From positions 273,400 through 318,353 of the forward strand of contig JAJZSL010000002.1 of the NCBI GenBank assembly GCA_021849805.1: a DNA stretch of 44,954 nt, given 5' to 3'. This document shows, in pieces, positions 16,498 to 25,689 of the stretch. Position numbers and translations under genes: made by a program. Origin of the DNA: a bacterium. Lineage in GTDB: Bacteria; Verrucomicrobiota; Verrucomicrobiia; Chthoniobacterales; UBA6821. Within the stretch, counting starts at the first letter, position 1. Each line of letters begins with the position of its first letter. The notes under the pieces are model-generated. The model saw only the letters and a list, made by a program, of their open reading frames with translations. It was not told where the DNA came from and ran no database searches.

Positions 16498-17352
16498 ATG
16501 AAGAACAAAAATTTTTATGCATCTCAAGTGCTTCTTTCTTGTTGGATTTTTTTCTTTTTTTTGCTTTTTACTTCACAAAGCTTTTCTCAAGAAGTTTCAG
16601 CTTCCCCCTCTGCTTTGCTTCCCCCGCCAGTCTCTTCTCCTGCACCAACAGCGACTCCGCTTCTTGAAAAAACCGATCAGCACTCATCAAACAATCAAAC
16701 TCAAGGAACCACCGATTATTGTAAGTATAGTTCTCTTCATGTTGATGGTCCTTACATAGCGATGACTTTTGATGATGGCCCAAGTCCTACACTCACTCCA
16801 CGCCTCTTAGACATCCTCAAAGAAAAAGGAGTAAAGGCAACTTTTTTTGTGATTGGCCAAAATGTTCTTCAGGCTCCTCAAATCGTTGCTCGTGCAGCTC
16901 AAGAAGGTCATGAAATTGGGAACCATAGTTGGAGTCATCCTGCTTTCACAAAAATTTCTACCCAGCGGGTTGAAGAAGAAATTGAAAAAACCTCGCAGGC
17001 TATTTTTCAAGCAATTGGGAAAAAGCCAACATTACTGCGACCTCCTTATGGTGCAATGAATGCTCGTCTTGGTCGTATGATTGAAAAAAACGATCAACTA
17101 ACTATCATTTTTTGGTCTGTAGATCCTTTGGATTGGAAAAGTCCAGGTCCTAAAATTGTAGCTCAACGATTAATTGCTGGTGCAAAGCCAGGAGCCATTT
17201 TGCTCTCTCATGATATTAAAGCAGGAACAATTCAAGCGATCCCTACTGTTATTGATGAGCTAAAATCAAAAGGGTACCAATTTGTAACAGTGTCTGAGCT
17301 TATCGCTCTAAAAAGCAATAAAACTCCCAAGGCTATTTCGATCAATCAATGA
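16498..17352 (+). CDS. Exported NodB-type polysaccharide deacetylase
   Basis: A carbohydrate esterase family 4 enzyme that removes N- or O-acetyl groups from a cell-wall or extracellular polysaccharide. A signal peptide (VLLSCWIFFFFLLFTSQSFSQ) is followed by a Pro/Ser-rich linker to about residue 75. All NodB motifs are present: TFDDGPS (90-96, catalytic Asp and metal Asp), HSWSH (143-147, metal His pair), RPPYG, DPLDW and LLSHD. Length 284 aa. The end overlaps the convergent thioesterase gene by 11 nt. Confidence 0.94.
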   Translation: MKNKNFYASQVLLSCWIFFFFLLFTSQSFSQEVSASPSALLPPPVSSPAPTATPLLEKTDQHSSNNQTQGTTDYCKYSSLHVDGPYIAMTFDDGPSPTLTPRLLDILKEKGVKATFFVIGQNVLQAPQIVARAAQEGHEIGNHSWSHPAFTKISTQRVEEEIEKTSQAIFQAIGKKPTLLRPPYGAMNARLGRMIEKNDQLTIIFWSVDPLDWKSPGPKIVAQRLIAGAKPGAILLSHDIKAGTIQAIPTVIDELKSKGYQFVTVSELIALKSNKTPKAISINQ

Positions 17353-17779
17353 TGGCGGAACCTACTTGCGGAAAAAAAGGATCAGGAAAACCCTTAGGCA
17401 GCCGCTGAACCTTGGCTTCAGGCATTTTGACGAAAGCTAATACTTGTTCTGAGGTGACAATGAGTGCTCCGTCAGTGGGACGATAGATTTTGAAGTGACA
17501 GTGAAAACGAGCTGCACTCGCTTCTCCTAAGCTACTCTCTATTTCTAGGAGATCTCCTAAGAGAGCCGACTTTTTGTATTCGATTTCAGTACGGAGGACA
17601 ACAGGAAAAATCGATGTTTTCTTCATGCACTCCCAATCAAGACCATACTTCATGGCTAAGAGCGTGCGTGCTGTTTCAATAAAGCGGAGATAAGCAATAT
17701 TATGCACCACACCGCCGGCATCTGTATCAAAAAACATCACTCTTATAGGAGTGAGTAAGGGTTCTCTTTGAAGGTTCAT
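17342..17779 (-). CDS. YbgC-like acyl-CoA thioesterase (4HBT hot-dog fold)
   Basis: About 145 aa with the hot-dog thioesterase pattern VMFFDTDAGGVVHNIAYLRFIETART, including the catalytic Asp in the FxDTDxxGxVxxxxY motif typical of YbgC/FadM enzymes. It probably hydrolyses short acyl-CoA or acyl-ACP. ATG 17779 overlaps the stop of the upstream ABC gene as TAATG, a common coupling arrangement. An alternative ATG at 17806 would add nine residues and overlap by 28 nt. ybgC often sits beside tolQ/R, but here exbB/exbD are 14 kb away. Confidence 0.87.
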   Translation of the reverse strand: MNLQREPLLTPIRVMFFDTDAGGVVHNIAYLRFIETARTLLAMKYGLDWECMKKTSIFPVVLRTEIEYKKSALLGDLLEIESSLGEASAARFHCHFKIYRPTDGALIVTSEQVLAFVKMPEAKVQRLPKGFPDPFFPQVGSAIID

Positions 17780-18462
17780 TAAGAAGAAGGGCTCGCGTAC
17801 AAACATCCATCAGTAATAAGAAATTGACGATCCCCACGAGCAGCAAGCAAAGGGTCATGAGTAACAGCAATAAGTGTCTGCTTCTCCTCTTGAGTGATCT
17901 CTAATAATAGATCAATAATAGAGGCTCCTGTAGCAGTATCTAGGTTGCCTGTTGGTTCATCAGCAAAAAGAATGGTAGGGGTATTCATGAGCGCACGTGC
18001 AATGGCGACTCGCTGCTGCTCTCCACCACTTAATTGAGAGGGGAGGTGATCAAAGCGATTAGCTAAACCGACCCGAGTGAGAAGGTCTTTCGCTCGTTCT
18101 AAGTAAGGCTTGCCTAATAATCTTGCTGGAAGTTGGACGTTTTCAAGAGCACTAAGTTCTGGAAGTAGAAAATAGGATTGAAACACAAATCCCATTGATT
18201 GATTGCGTAGGAGAGCCAAAGAGTGTGCCTTCATGGTGAAGAGACTATTTCCTTGAAACATGACAACGCCACTTTGTGGCTTCTCTAAGCCTGCAAGAAT
18301 AGAGAGAAGAGTTGATTTACCTACTCCAGAGGCACCGCGAAAAAACACTTTTTCTCCTTGATATACTGTTAAATCAATGCCACGAAGAATCTCAAGAGAA
18401 CGATTTCCCAAGCAGTAGGTTTGACGAAGCTCACGTGCAATTAAATGGGCAGGAGAGGACAT
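17779..18462 (-). CDS. LolD-like ABC transporter ATP-binding protein
   Basis: 227 aa, one nucleotide-binding domain: Walker A GASGVGKS (43-50), signature LSGGE (144-148), Walker B ILFADE (164-169), then the H-loop in AVTHD. The MacB/LolD/FtsE-type pattern ([35 protein letters not shown]) fits lipoprotein release from the inner membrane, or a related macrolide-type exporter. The membrane subunit (LolC/E) is not adjacent, so the Lol assignment is by sequence pattern only. Confidence 0.85.
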   Translation of the reverse strand: MSSPAHLIARELRQTYCLGNRSLEILRGIDLTVYQGEKVFFRGASGVGKSTLLSILAGLEKPQSGVVMFQGNSLFTMKAHSLALLRNQSMGFVFQSYFLLPELSALENVQLPARLLGKPYLERAKDLLTRVGLANRFDHLPSQLSGGEQQRVAIARALMNTPTILFADEPTGNLDTATGASIIDLLLEITQEEKQTLIAVTHDPLLAARGDRQFLITDGCLYASPSS

Positions 18463-18546
18463 GAATGAAAAGTCACAGATTTAATGTTAGATCATCACTA
18501 TTTCATGAAGAGAGAGGATTCATGGCGTGAGTGCAAAATGATAGTG

Positions 18547-18712
18547 TATAGTCAAATTACTTAGAAATTACAGGAAATTGACTTGATCTTATTTAAAAAA
18601 TGCAGCGTTCTCATCCCATCACGTTATCGTTGAGATAGCGCTCGGTCTTCGGCCTTGCCTTTTTTAAAAATCTCTGCGTTCTTTCCTGTAATTTCTAAGT
18701 AATTTGACTATA
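18547..18712 (+). repeat. 166-bp inverted-repeat element (MITE-like), copy 3
   Basis: The best-preserved copy: terminal inverted repeats match over 31 bases (18547-18577 with 18682-18712). The ends read TATAGTC...GACTATA, which fits a TA target duplication around TAGTC...GACTA. The element occupies the 394-nt gap between lolD (start at 18462) and gpsA (stop at 18857). The remaining flanks, 18463-18546 and 18713-18856, show nothing recognisable. Confidence 0.95.
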
Positions 18713-18856
18713 TTTGATTGAAAAAGGGGCACTAGAAATAGCATCATTTTCTAATAAGAGAAATTTTCTAACAGAGGCATTATCCGAGAAGGACTTCAGA
18801 TGCTAAGAGCAGAGTCTTAAGAGAAAAATAAGGACAAATAAGGGAAGAGAGAGAAC

Positions 18857-19894
18857 TCATAGAACGCTCTTTTCAAGTTCATGAAGCATTTCTTCTTCGG
18901 AACGCATGCGTCTTCCTAGAAGCTCTCGGATGGCTTCATGAGGTTTTTTCCCATGATCGAGAACGGCAACAACTTCATCGATAATGGGAATATCAACACC
19001 TCGTAGCCGAGCACATTGTTGAGCAGCTTGAGCTGTAAAAAGTCCTTCTGCAATCATGGTCATCGAATTTTCAATTTGTGATTTGCAATAACCTTCAGCA
19101 AGCTTCCAACCCACTTGGTAATTTCGACTTTGAGCACTCAGACAGGTTGCCATTAAATCGCCAATACCACTTAAACCACTAAAAGTATAGGGACGACCTC
19201 CCATCGCCACACCAAGCCGTGTCATTTCTACTAGGGCGCGAGTGAGAAGTCCTGCACGAGCATTCTCTCCCATACCCAATCCATCAGAAATGCCAGTAGC
19301 AATGGCAAAAATATTTTTTAGTGCACCTCCTAGCTGGACTCCAGCAACATCACTGTTGGTATAGACTCGGTAGGTAGTTTGATAGAAAATATTCTGAACA
19401 GAGGCTAGAGTGGCCTCCTCGCTGCTGGCAAGAACACCTGCTGCAGGCAACCCTCGAGCAATCTCAGCAGCTAAATTAGGGCCTGAGAGAACAGCAAGGG
19501 AAGCCTGAGGAATGATTTCTGAGAGAAGATCACTCATGAGTTTACCACTAAGAAGTTCCATCCCCTTAGTACAGCTAATGATCGTTGGAGCGAGCGCAGG
19601 ATTGATCGCTGTTGCAAGTTGTGTAGCAATAGAGCGAAAAAACTTAGAAGGAATAGCAAAGAAAATGGTTGTTGCTTCTGCTGCTTGAGATAAATGAGGA
19701 GTAATTTGGATGTTTTCAGGAAAGGTAATGCCTGGCAAATAGCGCTCATTCTGTCGTGACTTTTCGATAGCTTGAAGGTGAGTGGGATGATGTCCCCAGA
19801 GTTGAACTGATCGACCAGAACGTGCGAATAGGAGAGCTAGAGCACTTCCCCAACTCCCAGCACCAAGAATACTAATGGAAGAGGAAGCTGGCAT
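18857..19894 (-). CDS. gpsA: Glycerol-3-phosphate dehydrogenase [NAD(P)+]
   Basis: Reduces dihydroxyacetone phosphate to sn-glycerol 3-phosphate for phospholipid synthesis. 345 aa. N-terminal Rossmann motif ILGAGSWGSALALLFA, then SCTKGME, LSGPNLAAEIARGLPAAGV and KNIFAIATGISDGLGMGENARAG, all GpsA hallmarks including the catalytic Lys. It follows plsY by 45 nt in the same direction, so the product of GpsA feeds the acyltransferase encoded just upstream. Confidence 0.97.
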   Translation of the reverse strand: MPASSSISILGAGSWGSALALLFARSGRSVQLWGHHPTHLQAIEKSRQNERYLPGITFPENIQITPHLSQAAEATTIFFAIPSKFFRSIATQLATAINPALAPTIISCTKGMELLSGKLMSDLLSEIIPQASLAVLSGPNLAAEIARGLPAAGVLASSEEATLASVQNIFYQTTYRVYTNSDVAGVQLGGALKNIFAIATGISDGLGMGENARAGLLTRALVEMTRLGVAMGGRPYTFSGLSGIGDLMATCLSAQSRNYQVGWKLAEGYCKSQIENSMTMIAEGLFTAQAAQQCARLRGVDIPIIDEVVAVLDHGKKPHEAIRELLGRRMRSEEEMLHELEKSVL

Positions 19895-19939
19895 AGGAGG
19901 TATATGAAAAAAATGGAAGAGTCATTCTATAAAAAGAGG

Positions 19940-20599
19940 TTACTTCTTCTCAAAACGTTGTTCCGTACCTGTAAGGAGACGCTTGATATTCTCAAGATGA
20001 CGCCAGAGAACAAGTCCTGCCATGGCTAACGATGTAAAAATAGAAAGCCAATCCTCCTCCTGGAGATAAGAAGGCCATGAAGTGTTCTCTTTTTTGAGAA
20101 AATAAAAAAGAAGAACAGTCATAGGAAGCGTGATAGCAGCAGTGATCGAAGCAAGAGAAACATAACGCGTGAGTAAAAAAAGTAAGAACCAGCTTCCAAC
20201 ACAAAAGAGAAAGGATCCTGGGAACAAGCCAACAATGATTCCTGCTGAAGTTGAAATTCCCTTTCCACCTCTAAAATGAAGCCACAGAGGAAAACTATGT
20301 CCTATTAGTGTTGCTAGAGCGGCTAAAGTTCCAGGAGCTGAAGGAGGAATCATCTCATGATTGTTCTTCCAGAGCATGACGAGGAAAACAGGAAGCCATC
20401 CTTTAAGAAAATCAATAATGAAAACCGTATAGCCCCATTTTTTTCCTAAAAGGCGCATAACGTTGGTAGCTCCTATGTTGCCACTACCATAGTTACGAAT
20501 ATCAATGCCACAGTAGCGTCCAACGAGATACCCCGTGGGAAAAGATCCCACCAAATAGGCTCCTAGTGCTACTGCACAAAGCGACAAGAAAAAATTCAT
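19940..20599 (-). CDS. plsY: Glycerol-3-phosphate acyltransferase PlsY
   Basis: Inner-membrane enzyme transferring an acyl group from acyl phosphate to glycerol 3-phosphate, the first step of phospholipid assembly. Three conserved cytoplasmic loops are visible: GSFPTGYLVGR with DIRNYGSGNIGATNVMR, then FRGGKGISTSAG, and the final LVLWRHLENIKRLLTGTEQRF. About five membrane helices. Length 219 aa is typical. Co-directional with gpsA downstream. PlsX is not in the window. Confidence 0.96.
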   Translation of the reverse strand: MNFFLSLCAVALGAYLVGSFPTGYLVGRYCGIDIRNYGSGNIGATNVMRLLGKKWGYTVFIIDFLKGWLPVFLVMLWKNNHEMIPPSAPGTLAALATLIGHSFPLWLHFRGGKGISTSAGIIVGLFPGSFLFCVGSWFLLFLLTRYVSLASITAAITLPMTVLLFYFLKKENTSWPSYLQEEDWLSIFTSLAMAGLVLWRHLENIKRLLTGTEQRFEKK

Positions 20600-20746
20600 G
20601 GCCAGAGAGGTTAAAGTTTCTCCTCGGAAGGTGAAAGTCTAAAGTTGACATTGGACTATTAAAATGTTCAACAGAGAATAAATCTCGATTGATTTTCTAT
20701 AGAATTGTAGAGTCGTTAGGCAATTTTTATTGAATCAAACAGAAAA

Positions 20747-21328
20747 ATGAATTCTTTCTCTCGGCTCTTTTTCTTAATGACTTGGAGTCTTTCTTTTTTC
20801 TTGGTTAATCTCTTAGGCATGACGACTCCTGCTGATTCTCCCTCGTATGTCACGGTGCGCTTAGTTGGTGACAATGCTCTAGCTGGGCCTTTGAAGCGAC
20901 TTCCTAGAGTTATCAAAAGTGAGGAGGTTTGGAGAAGAGAACTTGGTGAAATGAAATATAACATTTTACGTTCTAAGGGAACGGAGCCTCCTTTTTGTGG
21001 AAATCTTCCTGATTATCATCAAGAGGGAATTTATTTTTGTGCAGGATGTGATCTTCCTCTCTTTGCTTCAGCTGCTAAATTCCACTCTGGAACAGGATGG
21101 CCAAGTTTTTTCCAACCTTATGCACAAGAAAATATCATTACTCAGCGTGATACTTCTCATGGTTTGCTACGAGATGAAATTCTCTGTGCTCGTTGTGGAG
21201 GACATCTTGGTCATGTTTTTGCTGATGGACCACCCCCCACTGGCCTTCGTTACTGCCTTAATGGAGCAGCACTTGTTTTTAGAGATAGAGCAACGCTTCT
21301 CCAGAAGAAGTCAAAAACATTGGAATGA
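20747..21328 (+). CDS. msrB: Exported peptide-methionine (R)-S-oxide reductase MsrB
   Basis: Repairs oxidised methionine. A hydrophobic N-terminus (LFFLMTWSLSFFLVNLLG) suggests export or membrane anchoring, unlike cytosolic MsrB. The catalytic domain carries the zinc cysteines C98/C101 (CAGC) and C147/C150 (CARC), SGTGWPSFF, and the catalytic C170 in GLRYCLNG. The usual recycling Cys in the SGxGWPSF segment is replaced by Thr; C84 (PPFCG) is a possible substitute. 193 aa including about 50 residues before the domain. Confidence 0.92.
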   Translation: MNSFSRLFFLMTWSLSFFLVNLLGMTTPADSPSYVTVRLVGDNALAGPLKRLPRVIKSEEVWRRELGEMKYNILRSKGTEPPFCGNLPDYHQEGIYFCAGCDLPLFASAAKFHSGTGWPSFFQPYAQENIITQRDTSHGLLRDEILCARCGGHLGHVFADGPPPTGLRYCLNGAALVFRDRATLLQKKSKTLE

Positions 21329-21371
21329 TTTCCTTCTCTTTCTTGGAGGTAGATAGGAAAGATTTTATGTT

Positions 21372-21704
21372 CTAACTTTTTTCCTCCATGGTTTGCTTCT
21401 CTTCTAGTAGTTTTAGACTTCCAAGGGACTGGAAATCACCGATGCTACTCTGATCATCAGCAAATCCAGGTGCCTCTCCTTCATCAAGGCCATCTACAGA
21501 GCTACTCTCTTCTGATTGTCGGGAGTTAAAGCAACCAAAATATTTTCCAAAAAAACCATGCACAGCCGAGATTCTTCTTGCAATCGGATTGATCACTGAG
21601 ACAAAAGCAGCTGTTCTTCTCGATGAGTCTGCTGCTAGAAGAGAAGTCTTTTCATGAGTTTGTGAATAAGTTTGTGGTGTTGATCTTAGTGGAGAAGATT
21701 GCAT
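21372..21704 (-). CDS. Small unknown protein, Ser/Thr/Gln-rich N-terminus
   Basis: 110 aa with no recognised domain. The N-terminus (MQSSPLRSTPQTYSQTHEK) is polar and rich in Ser, Thr and Gln. A short amphipathic/hydrophobic segment (AAFVSVINPIARRISAVHGF) lies mid-protein and the C-terminal third is acidic. Such composition is common in T3SS substrates but is not diagnostic. ATG start, no overlap with neighbours, placed between msrB and nadE. It could also be a chance open frame. Confidence 0.45.
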   Translation of the reverse strand: MQSSPLRSTPQTYSQTHEKTSLLAADSSRRTAAFVSVINPIARRISAVHGFFGKYFGCFNSRQSEESSSVDGLDEGEAPGFADDQSSIGDFQSLGSLKLLEEKQTMEEKS

Positions 21705-21754
21705 GATTAAGGTATTGTTGATTTTAGAAAATTTTAGAAAAGAAATAGAAAGTT

Positions 21755-23476
21755 TTATTCCTCTCGATAATGCTGTGCAATAGGGAAGCGGCGCCCTAGA
21801 CCAAAAGCCTTGCTAGTGACTTTGAGTGCAGGAGGGGCTTGTTGGCGCTTGTATTCATTTTTGGCGACGTGATAGGCAATCCACTGAACGATTGTTTGAT
21901 CAAATCCAAGGGAAATAATGTGGGCAGGGGAGCGGTGCTCTTCAAGAAGCAATCTTAAAACTTCATCTAAGATTTCGTAGGGAGGAAGTGTGTCTTGATC
22001 TTTTTGATTGGGGCGCAGCTCGGCACTGGGAGCTTTATGAATGGAGTTCCAAGGAATGATTTCTTCCTTACGATTCATCCAGTGGGCTAATCGATAAACA
22101 ACTGTTTTTGGGAGATCAGCAAGAACAGCTAGTCCTCCACACATATCGCCATAGAGGGTACAATAACCAACAGCTAACTCACTTTTATTACCAGTTGTTA
22201 GCAGAAGAGCTCCTAGCTTATTGGAGAGGGCCATTAACGTGAGAGCACGCAATCGCGCTTGTAGGTTTTCTTCAGTAACACTTTGCTTCTGTTCCTTGTT
22301 TTTTTGCTGGAATGATCTACTTTGCTCATGAACGTAGGAAGAAGAACTGTTAGAGAAAACTGTTTTTAAATTTTCCAATGCTTTTTCATAAAGGGAGGTA
22401 ATGGGAAGAAAATGATGCGTGATGGCAAGATGATCAACAAGAGCCAGAGCATCATCAATACTCCCTTGAGAAGAGTAGGGACCTGGCATTAAAACTCCTT
22501 GAACATTCTCTGCCCCTAGAGCAGCCACTGCCAACGTAGCCACAAGAGCAGAATCGATCCCTCCACTGAGTCCTAAGATAGCTTTTCTAAAACCACACTT
22601 ATATAAGTAGTCGTGTAACCCAAGAACTAAGGCATTGTAGAGCTCTTGCATGGAATCCTCTTGCGTTGTTTTTAGCGGAAGGTGCTGTGAAGAAGTTTTT
22701 TCAGAGAGATGAGGGAAGGAGAGGCGGATCATTTTCTTCTCTTCAACATATCCTTGAAGAGTCACTAGAGATTGACCATCTGCACGGATACCGAGGGAAT
22801 GACCATCAAAAATGAGCTGATCATTTCCTCCAATGGCATTGCAATAAATAATGGGAACATTGAGTCGTTTGGCTTGTGCTTGAAGCATAGCAAGACGCTG
22901 AGCTGGCTTACCCATTGTAAAAGGAGAAGCACTCAAATTCAGAATAACCTCTGCTCCTTGAAGAACGAGTTCCTCAGGGGGATCAGAGCAATAAAATTCT
23001 CTCAACAAATAATCTGGACTCCAAAGATCTTCACAAATGGTAATACCCCATTTTCTTCCTGCATGGCTAAAACATATTGACTGAGTTCCCGGTTCAAAAT
23101 AACGGGTTTCTTCAAAAACATCATAGTTAGGGAGCAAACGCTTATGAGCAATAAGAGGATCTTCTCCAGAACGAAGGAGAGCTGCTGCATTGTAGAATGG
23201 TTTTCCACTCTTGGTTCTATTTTTATCAACAAATCCAACTAGTAGAGGAACATCTCCTACTTTTTTTTCTAGTTCAGTAAGTTGTTTTAAATTATCTTCC
23301 ACAAAATTTTCTAAAAAAAGGAGATCTTGAGGAGGATAACCAGTGAGTGCTAATTCTGGAGTTATCACAAGATCAGCACCTTGAACTACTAGTTCTTCAT
23401 ACGCTTTGATGATTAAAGCGGCATTACCACGGAGGTCACCAACAGTTGTATTAATCTGTGCAACACCAACATTCAT
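21755..23476 (-). CDS. nadE: Glutamine-dependent NAD+ synthetase
   Basis: Last step of NAD synthesis: amidates deamido-NAD with ammonia from glutamine. 573 aa with two domains: an N-terminal nitrilase-like glutaminase (Glu in VITPELALTGYPPQDLL, Lys in KRLLPNYDVFEE, Cys in GITICEDLWSP), and a C-terminal synthetase with the PP-loop SGGIDSALVA near residue 305. TGNKSELAVGYCTLYGDMCGG is the conserved NAD-site block. The start codon ATG 23476 is abutted upstream by a solo repeat end (23479-23492). Confidence 0.97.
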   Translation of the reverse strand: MNVGVAQINTTVGDLRGNAALIIKAYEELVVQGADLVITPELALTGYPPQDLLFLENFVEDNLKQLTELEKKVGDVPLLVGFVDKNRTKSGKPFYNAAALLRSGEDPLIAHKRLLPNYDVFEETRYFEPGTQSICFSHAGRKWGITICEDLWSPDYLLREFYCSDPPEELVLQGAEVILNLSASPFTMGKPAQRLAMLQAQAKRLNVPIIYCNAIGGNDQLIFDGHSLGIRADGQSLVTLQGYVEEKKMIRLSFPHLSEKTSSQHLPLKTTQEDSMQELYNALVLGLHDYLYKCGFRKAILGLSGGIDSALVATLAVAALGAENVQGVLMPGPYSSQGSIDDALALVDHLAITHHFLPITSLYEKALENLKTVFSNSSSSYVHEQSRSFQQKNKEQKQSVTEENLQARLRALTLMALSNKLGALLLTTGNKSELAVGYCTLYGDMCGGLAVLADLPKTVVYRLAHWMNRKEEIIPWNSIHKAPSAELRPNQKDQDTLPPYEILDEVLRLLLEEHRSPAHIISLGFDQTIVQWIAYHVAKNEYKRQQAPPALKVTSKAFGLGRRFPIAQHYREE

Positions 23477-23478
23477 AT

Positions 23479-23492
23479 GTAATTTGACGATA
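23479..23492 (+). repeat. Solo right end of the 166-bp element family (variant)
   Basis: GTAATTTGACGATA matches the 166-bp element's right terminus (GTAATTTGACTATA) except for one base. The same G variant occurs at 31669-31693. Only 14 bases, so chance is possible, but the position two bases upstream of the nadE start codon is notable. Confidence 0.4.
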
Positions 23493-23527
23493 CAATATAC
23501 GTTGCTCTAAACTTGATAAGCAAAACA

Positions 23528-23562
23528 AATAACCCCAGATGTAAAGTACATCCGGGGTTATT
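23528..23562 (-). terminator. Rho-independent terminator after rplQ
   Basis: A near-perfect inverted repeat: AATAACCCC...GGGGTTATT with an inner GATGTA/TACATC stem, one mismatch and a three-base loop. On the minus strand it is followed by TTGTTTTGCTT, a moderately U-rich tail. It lies between the rplQ stop (23627) and nadE, so it should end the rpoA-rplQ transcript. Confidence 0.8.
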
Positions 23563-23626
23563 GTGATTTTTATCGTGAAGCCCTAGGGGGAGAATGACTT
23601 CACTGATTCTTGGGGATTATTATTTA

Positions 23627-24085
23627 TTACTGCTGTGATTCCGGAGTGCTTTTCTTAGCTTTTTTGTTGGAATCAACGGATAAATTCACTTCTTGAGAAG
23701 AGGTCGCTTCATTTGGGAGAACTGGGAGAGAACCATCTACCCATTCAAGATAAGCCATCGGAGCACTGTCACTTTGACGAGGACCAAGCTTGGTAATTCG
23801 CGTGTAACCACCATGACGATTTGAAGCAGCAGGAGCAATTTTTTCAAAGAGAATTTTGACCAGATCCTTATGCTTAAGATAAGAGATGGCCGTGCGACGA
23901 GCGTGAAGATCGCCTCGTTTGGCAAGAGTAACCATACGCTCAGCTAATGGTTTTGCAGCTTTTGCTTTAGCAAGTGTCGTTTTAATACGGTGATGCTCGA
24001 TGAGACTACAAACTTGATTCGCTAGTAGAGAATCACGATGGGCAGTTGAACGACCGAGTTTAATAGTTTTTCTGCGATGGCGCAT
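23627..24085 (-). CDS. rplQ: 50S ribosomal protein L17
   Basis: Large-subunit protein near the exit tunnel. MRHRRKTIKLGRSTAHRDSL is the L17 N-terminal signature; the core continues through HRIKTTLAKAKAAKPLAERM and ends with GGYTRITKLGPRQSDSAPMA. 152 aa, with about 30 extra polar residues at the C-terminus beyond the minimal 120-aa form. It follows rpoA by 39 nt, as usual for the alpha operon, and is followed by a clear terminator. Confidence 0.97.
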   Translation of the reverse strand: MRHRRKTIKLGRSTAHRDSLLANQVCSLIEHHRIKTTLAKAKAAKPLAERMVTLAKRGDLHARRTAISYLKHKDLVKILFEKIAPAASNRHGGYTRITKLGPRQSDSAPMAYLEWVDGSLPVLPNEATSSQEVNLSVDSNKKAKKSTPESQQ

Positions 24086-24124
24086 AAATAAAAAGAGGAG
24101 AGAAGTGATACCAGGTTTTTGGAG

Positions 24125-25141
24125 CTACTCGGAGATCAGGGTAGTGATGGAAGTTTGATCGACAAGACCTGGCTCAAACTTCATACCAAGACCTAAACCA
24201 AGTTGAACAAGTTTTTCTTTAATTTCATTGAGTGACTTTTTACCAAAGTTGCGATATTTCAACATATCAGGTTCTGATTTTGTAGCAAGCTGACCAACAG
24301 TGGTAATATTAGCGTTATTGAGACAATTAGCAGCCCGCACAGAAAGCTCAATCTCATTGACGCTCATGGCAAGGAGCTTCTTGAGGCGACTATTCTCTTG
24401 GCTTGCTTCGGTAGGTGTTTCATCAAATTCAACCTGAGTATCATCGAAGTTAACAAAAACATCCAAATGATGGCGCAGGATGGCAGAAGCTTGTAGAACT
24501 GCTTCTTCAGGAGTAACACGACCATCTGTCCAAATTTCCAAGATCAGTTTGTCGTAATCGGTACGTTGTCCAACACGCGTGTTTTCAACAGCGTATTTAA
24601 CACGTGTCACTGGCGAGAAAATAGAATCAATAGCAATAACTCCTACAGGCATATCAGGGTATTTATTTTCATCACCAGTAGCAAAGCCCCGCCCTACTTT
24701 AATTTCAAACTCTGCTTCGAATTTTGTTTTCTTATCTAGCGTACAGATATGTTGATCAGGGTTGAGCACTTCACACTGAGCACTAGAAGCAATATCAGCA
24801 GCTGTCACTGCTCCCTCTCGATGAACAGAGAGTGTTAAGGTGTGGACGTTATGATCATGGGTTTTAAATTTGACTTTTTTTAAGTTAAGAATGATTTCAA
24901 CAACATCTTCAACAACTCCTGGGAGACTTGTAAATTCATGCAATACTCCTTCAATACGGATCGTTGTGATAGCAGCTCCTTCGAGAGAAGAGAGTAAAGT
25001 GCGACGTAGGGAATTTCCAATGGTATGTCCATAACCAGCTTCAAAAGGCTCAGCAAGGAACTTGGCATAGGTTTCAGTGGCAGTTGCTTCTTCTTTAAGA
25101 AGAGATTTTGGCATTTCAAAACGACCAAGACGAATAGGCAT
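24125..25141 (-). CDS. rpoA: RNA polymerase alpha subunit
   Basis: 338 aa. N-terminal assembly domain with EPFEAGYGHTIGNSLRRTLL and LEGAAITTIRIEGVLHEF; C-terminal DNA/activator-binding domain with ELSVRAANCLNNANITTVGQ and KYRNFGKKSLNEIKEKL. The usual upstream neighbours (rpsM, rpsK, rpsD) are absent: the upstream 548 nt contain no recognised gene and the next gene (glnII) points the same way but is unrelated. So the alpha operon is split here. Confidence 0.98.
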   Translation of the reverse strand: MPIRLGRFEMPKSLLKEEATATETYAKFLAEPFEAGYGHTIGNSLRRTLLSSLEGAAITTIRIEGVLHEFTSLPGVVEDVVEIILNLKKVKFKTHDHNVHTLTLSVHREGAVTAADIASSAQCEVLNPDQHICTLDKKTKFEAEFEIKVGRGFATGDENKYPDMPVGVIAIDSIFSPVTRVKYAVENTRVGQRTDYDKLILEIWTDGRVTPEEAVLQASAILRHHLDVFVNFDDTQVEFDETPTEASQENSRLKKLLAMSVNEIELSVRAANCLNNANITTVGQLATKSEPDMLKYRNFGKKSLNEIKEKLVQLGLGLGMKFEPGLVDQTSITTLISE

Positions 25142-25689
25142 AATAAAAAAGTTTTTTTGTCGGGTTTCCCTTAGCGTATCTGGTGATGAAGCTAAGACAG
25201 CACCACCTAAGGACCAACGACAATTCCTAAAATAAATTTACGCGGGGCAAAAGATATCATTGCTTCCCCAGAAAGCAAGAATTTTTTTCTCTAAATTTTT
25301 AAAAATGTTTTCAGAAAGAACTCACCAAGAAAATCTCTAAATTTTTCTAAAAATTCCCTAAAGATTTTCATGAAAATTTTCTAGCTCCGTTTTTATTTCC
25401 TCGTTCGTCTTCAACTTGCTCTCCCCTGTTTCTATTTTATCTCTCCCCATGGCAAAGTGACCTTGCTGACAATCATCTTTCCAGGATCCTCTTCATGCTT
25501 GGAGAGAGAAGAGGGAGGAGGCGTGGTCGACGAAACAACAGGACTTGTGTGTGTGTGTGTGAATGCTCCTGATCACCCTCTTTTTCATTTTGAGCAAGAG
25601 AAGAGTATTCTGTTGCTCCATAGCTTTTTGAAAAGTATTTTAAAGGATTCATTTTCGAATCTCTTTTCGTTGAGAAAAGGGGAGCAGTG
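25142..25689. other. 548-nt gap upstream of rpoA, no supported gene
   Basis: Very AT-rich from about 25280 to 25385, with two related TCTCTAAATTTTT blocks (near 25290 and 25334) and the perfect 14-bp palindrome ATTTTCATGAAAAT (25364-25377). A (GT)n run of about seven units sits near 25547-25562. A GTG-initiated frame (25457-25693, plus) has poor composition and is not called. Any rpoA promoter must be here; I could not pick one with confidence. Small inverted repeats near 25646-25681 may end the glnII transcript. Confidence 0.5.

Noticed and set aside
25142-25689. 4.5S/SRP RNA or tmRNA in the gap upstream of rpoA
   Set aside because: I looked for the conserved SRP GGAA/AGCA loop core and found none.
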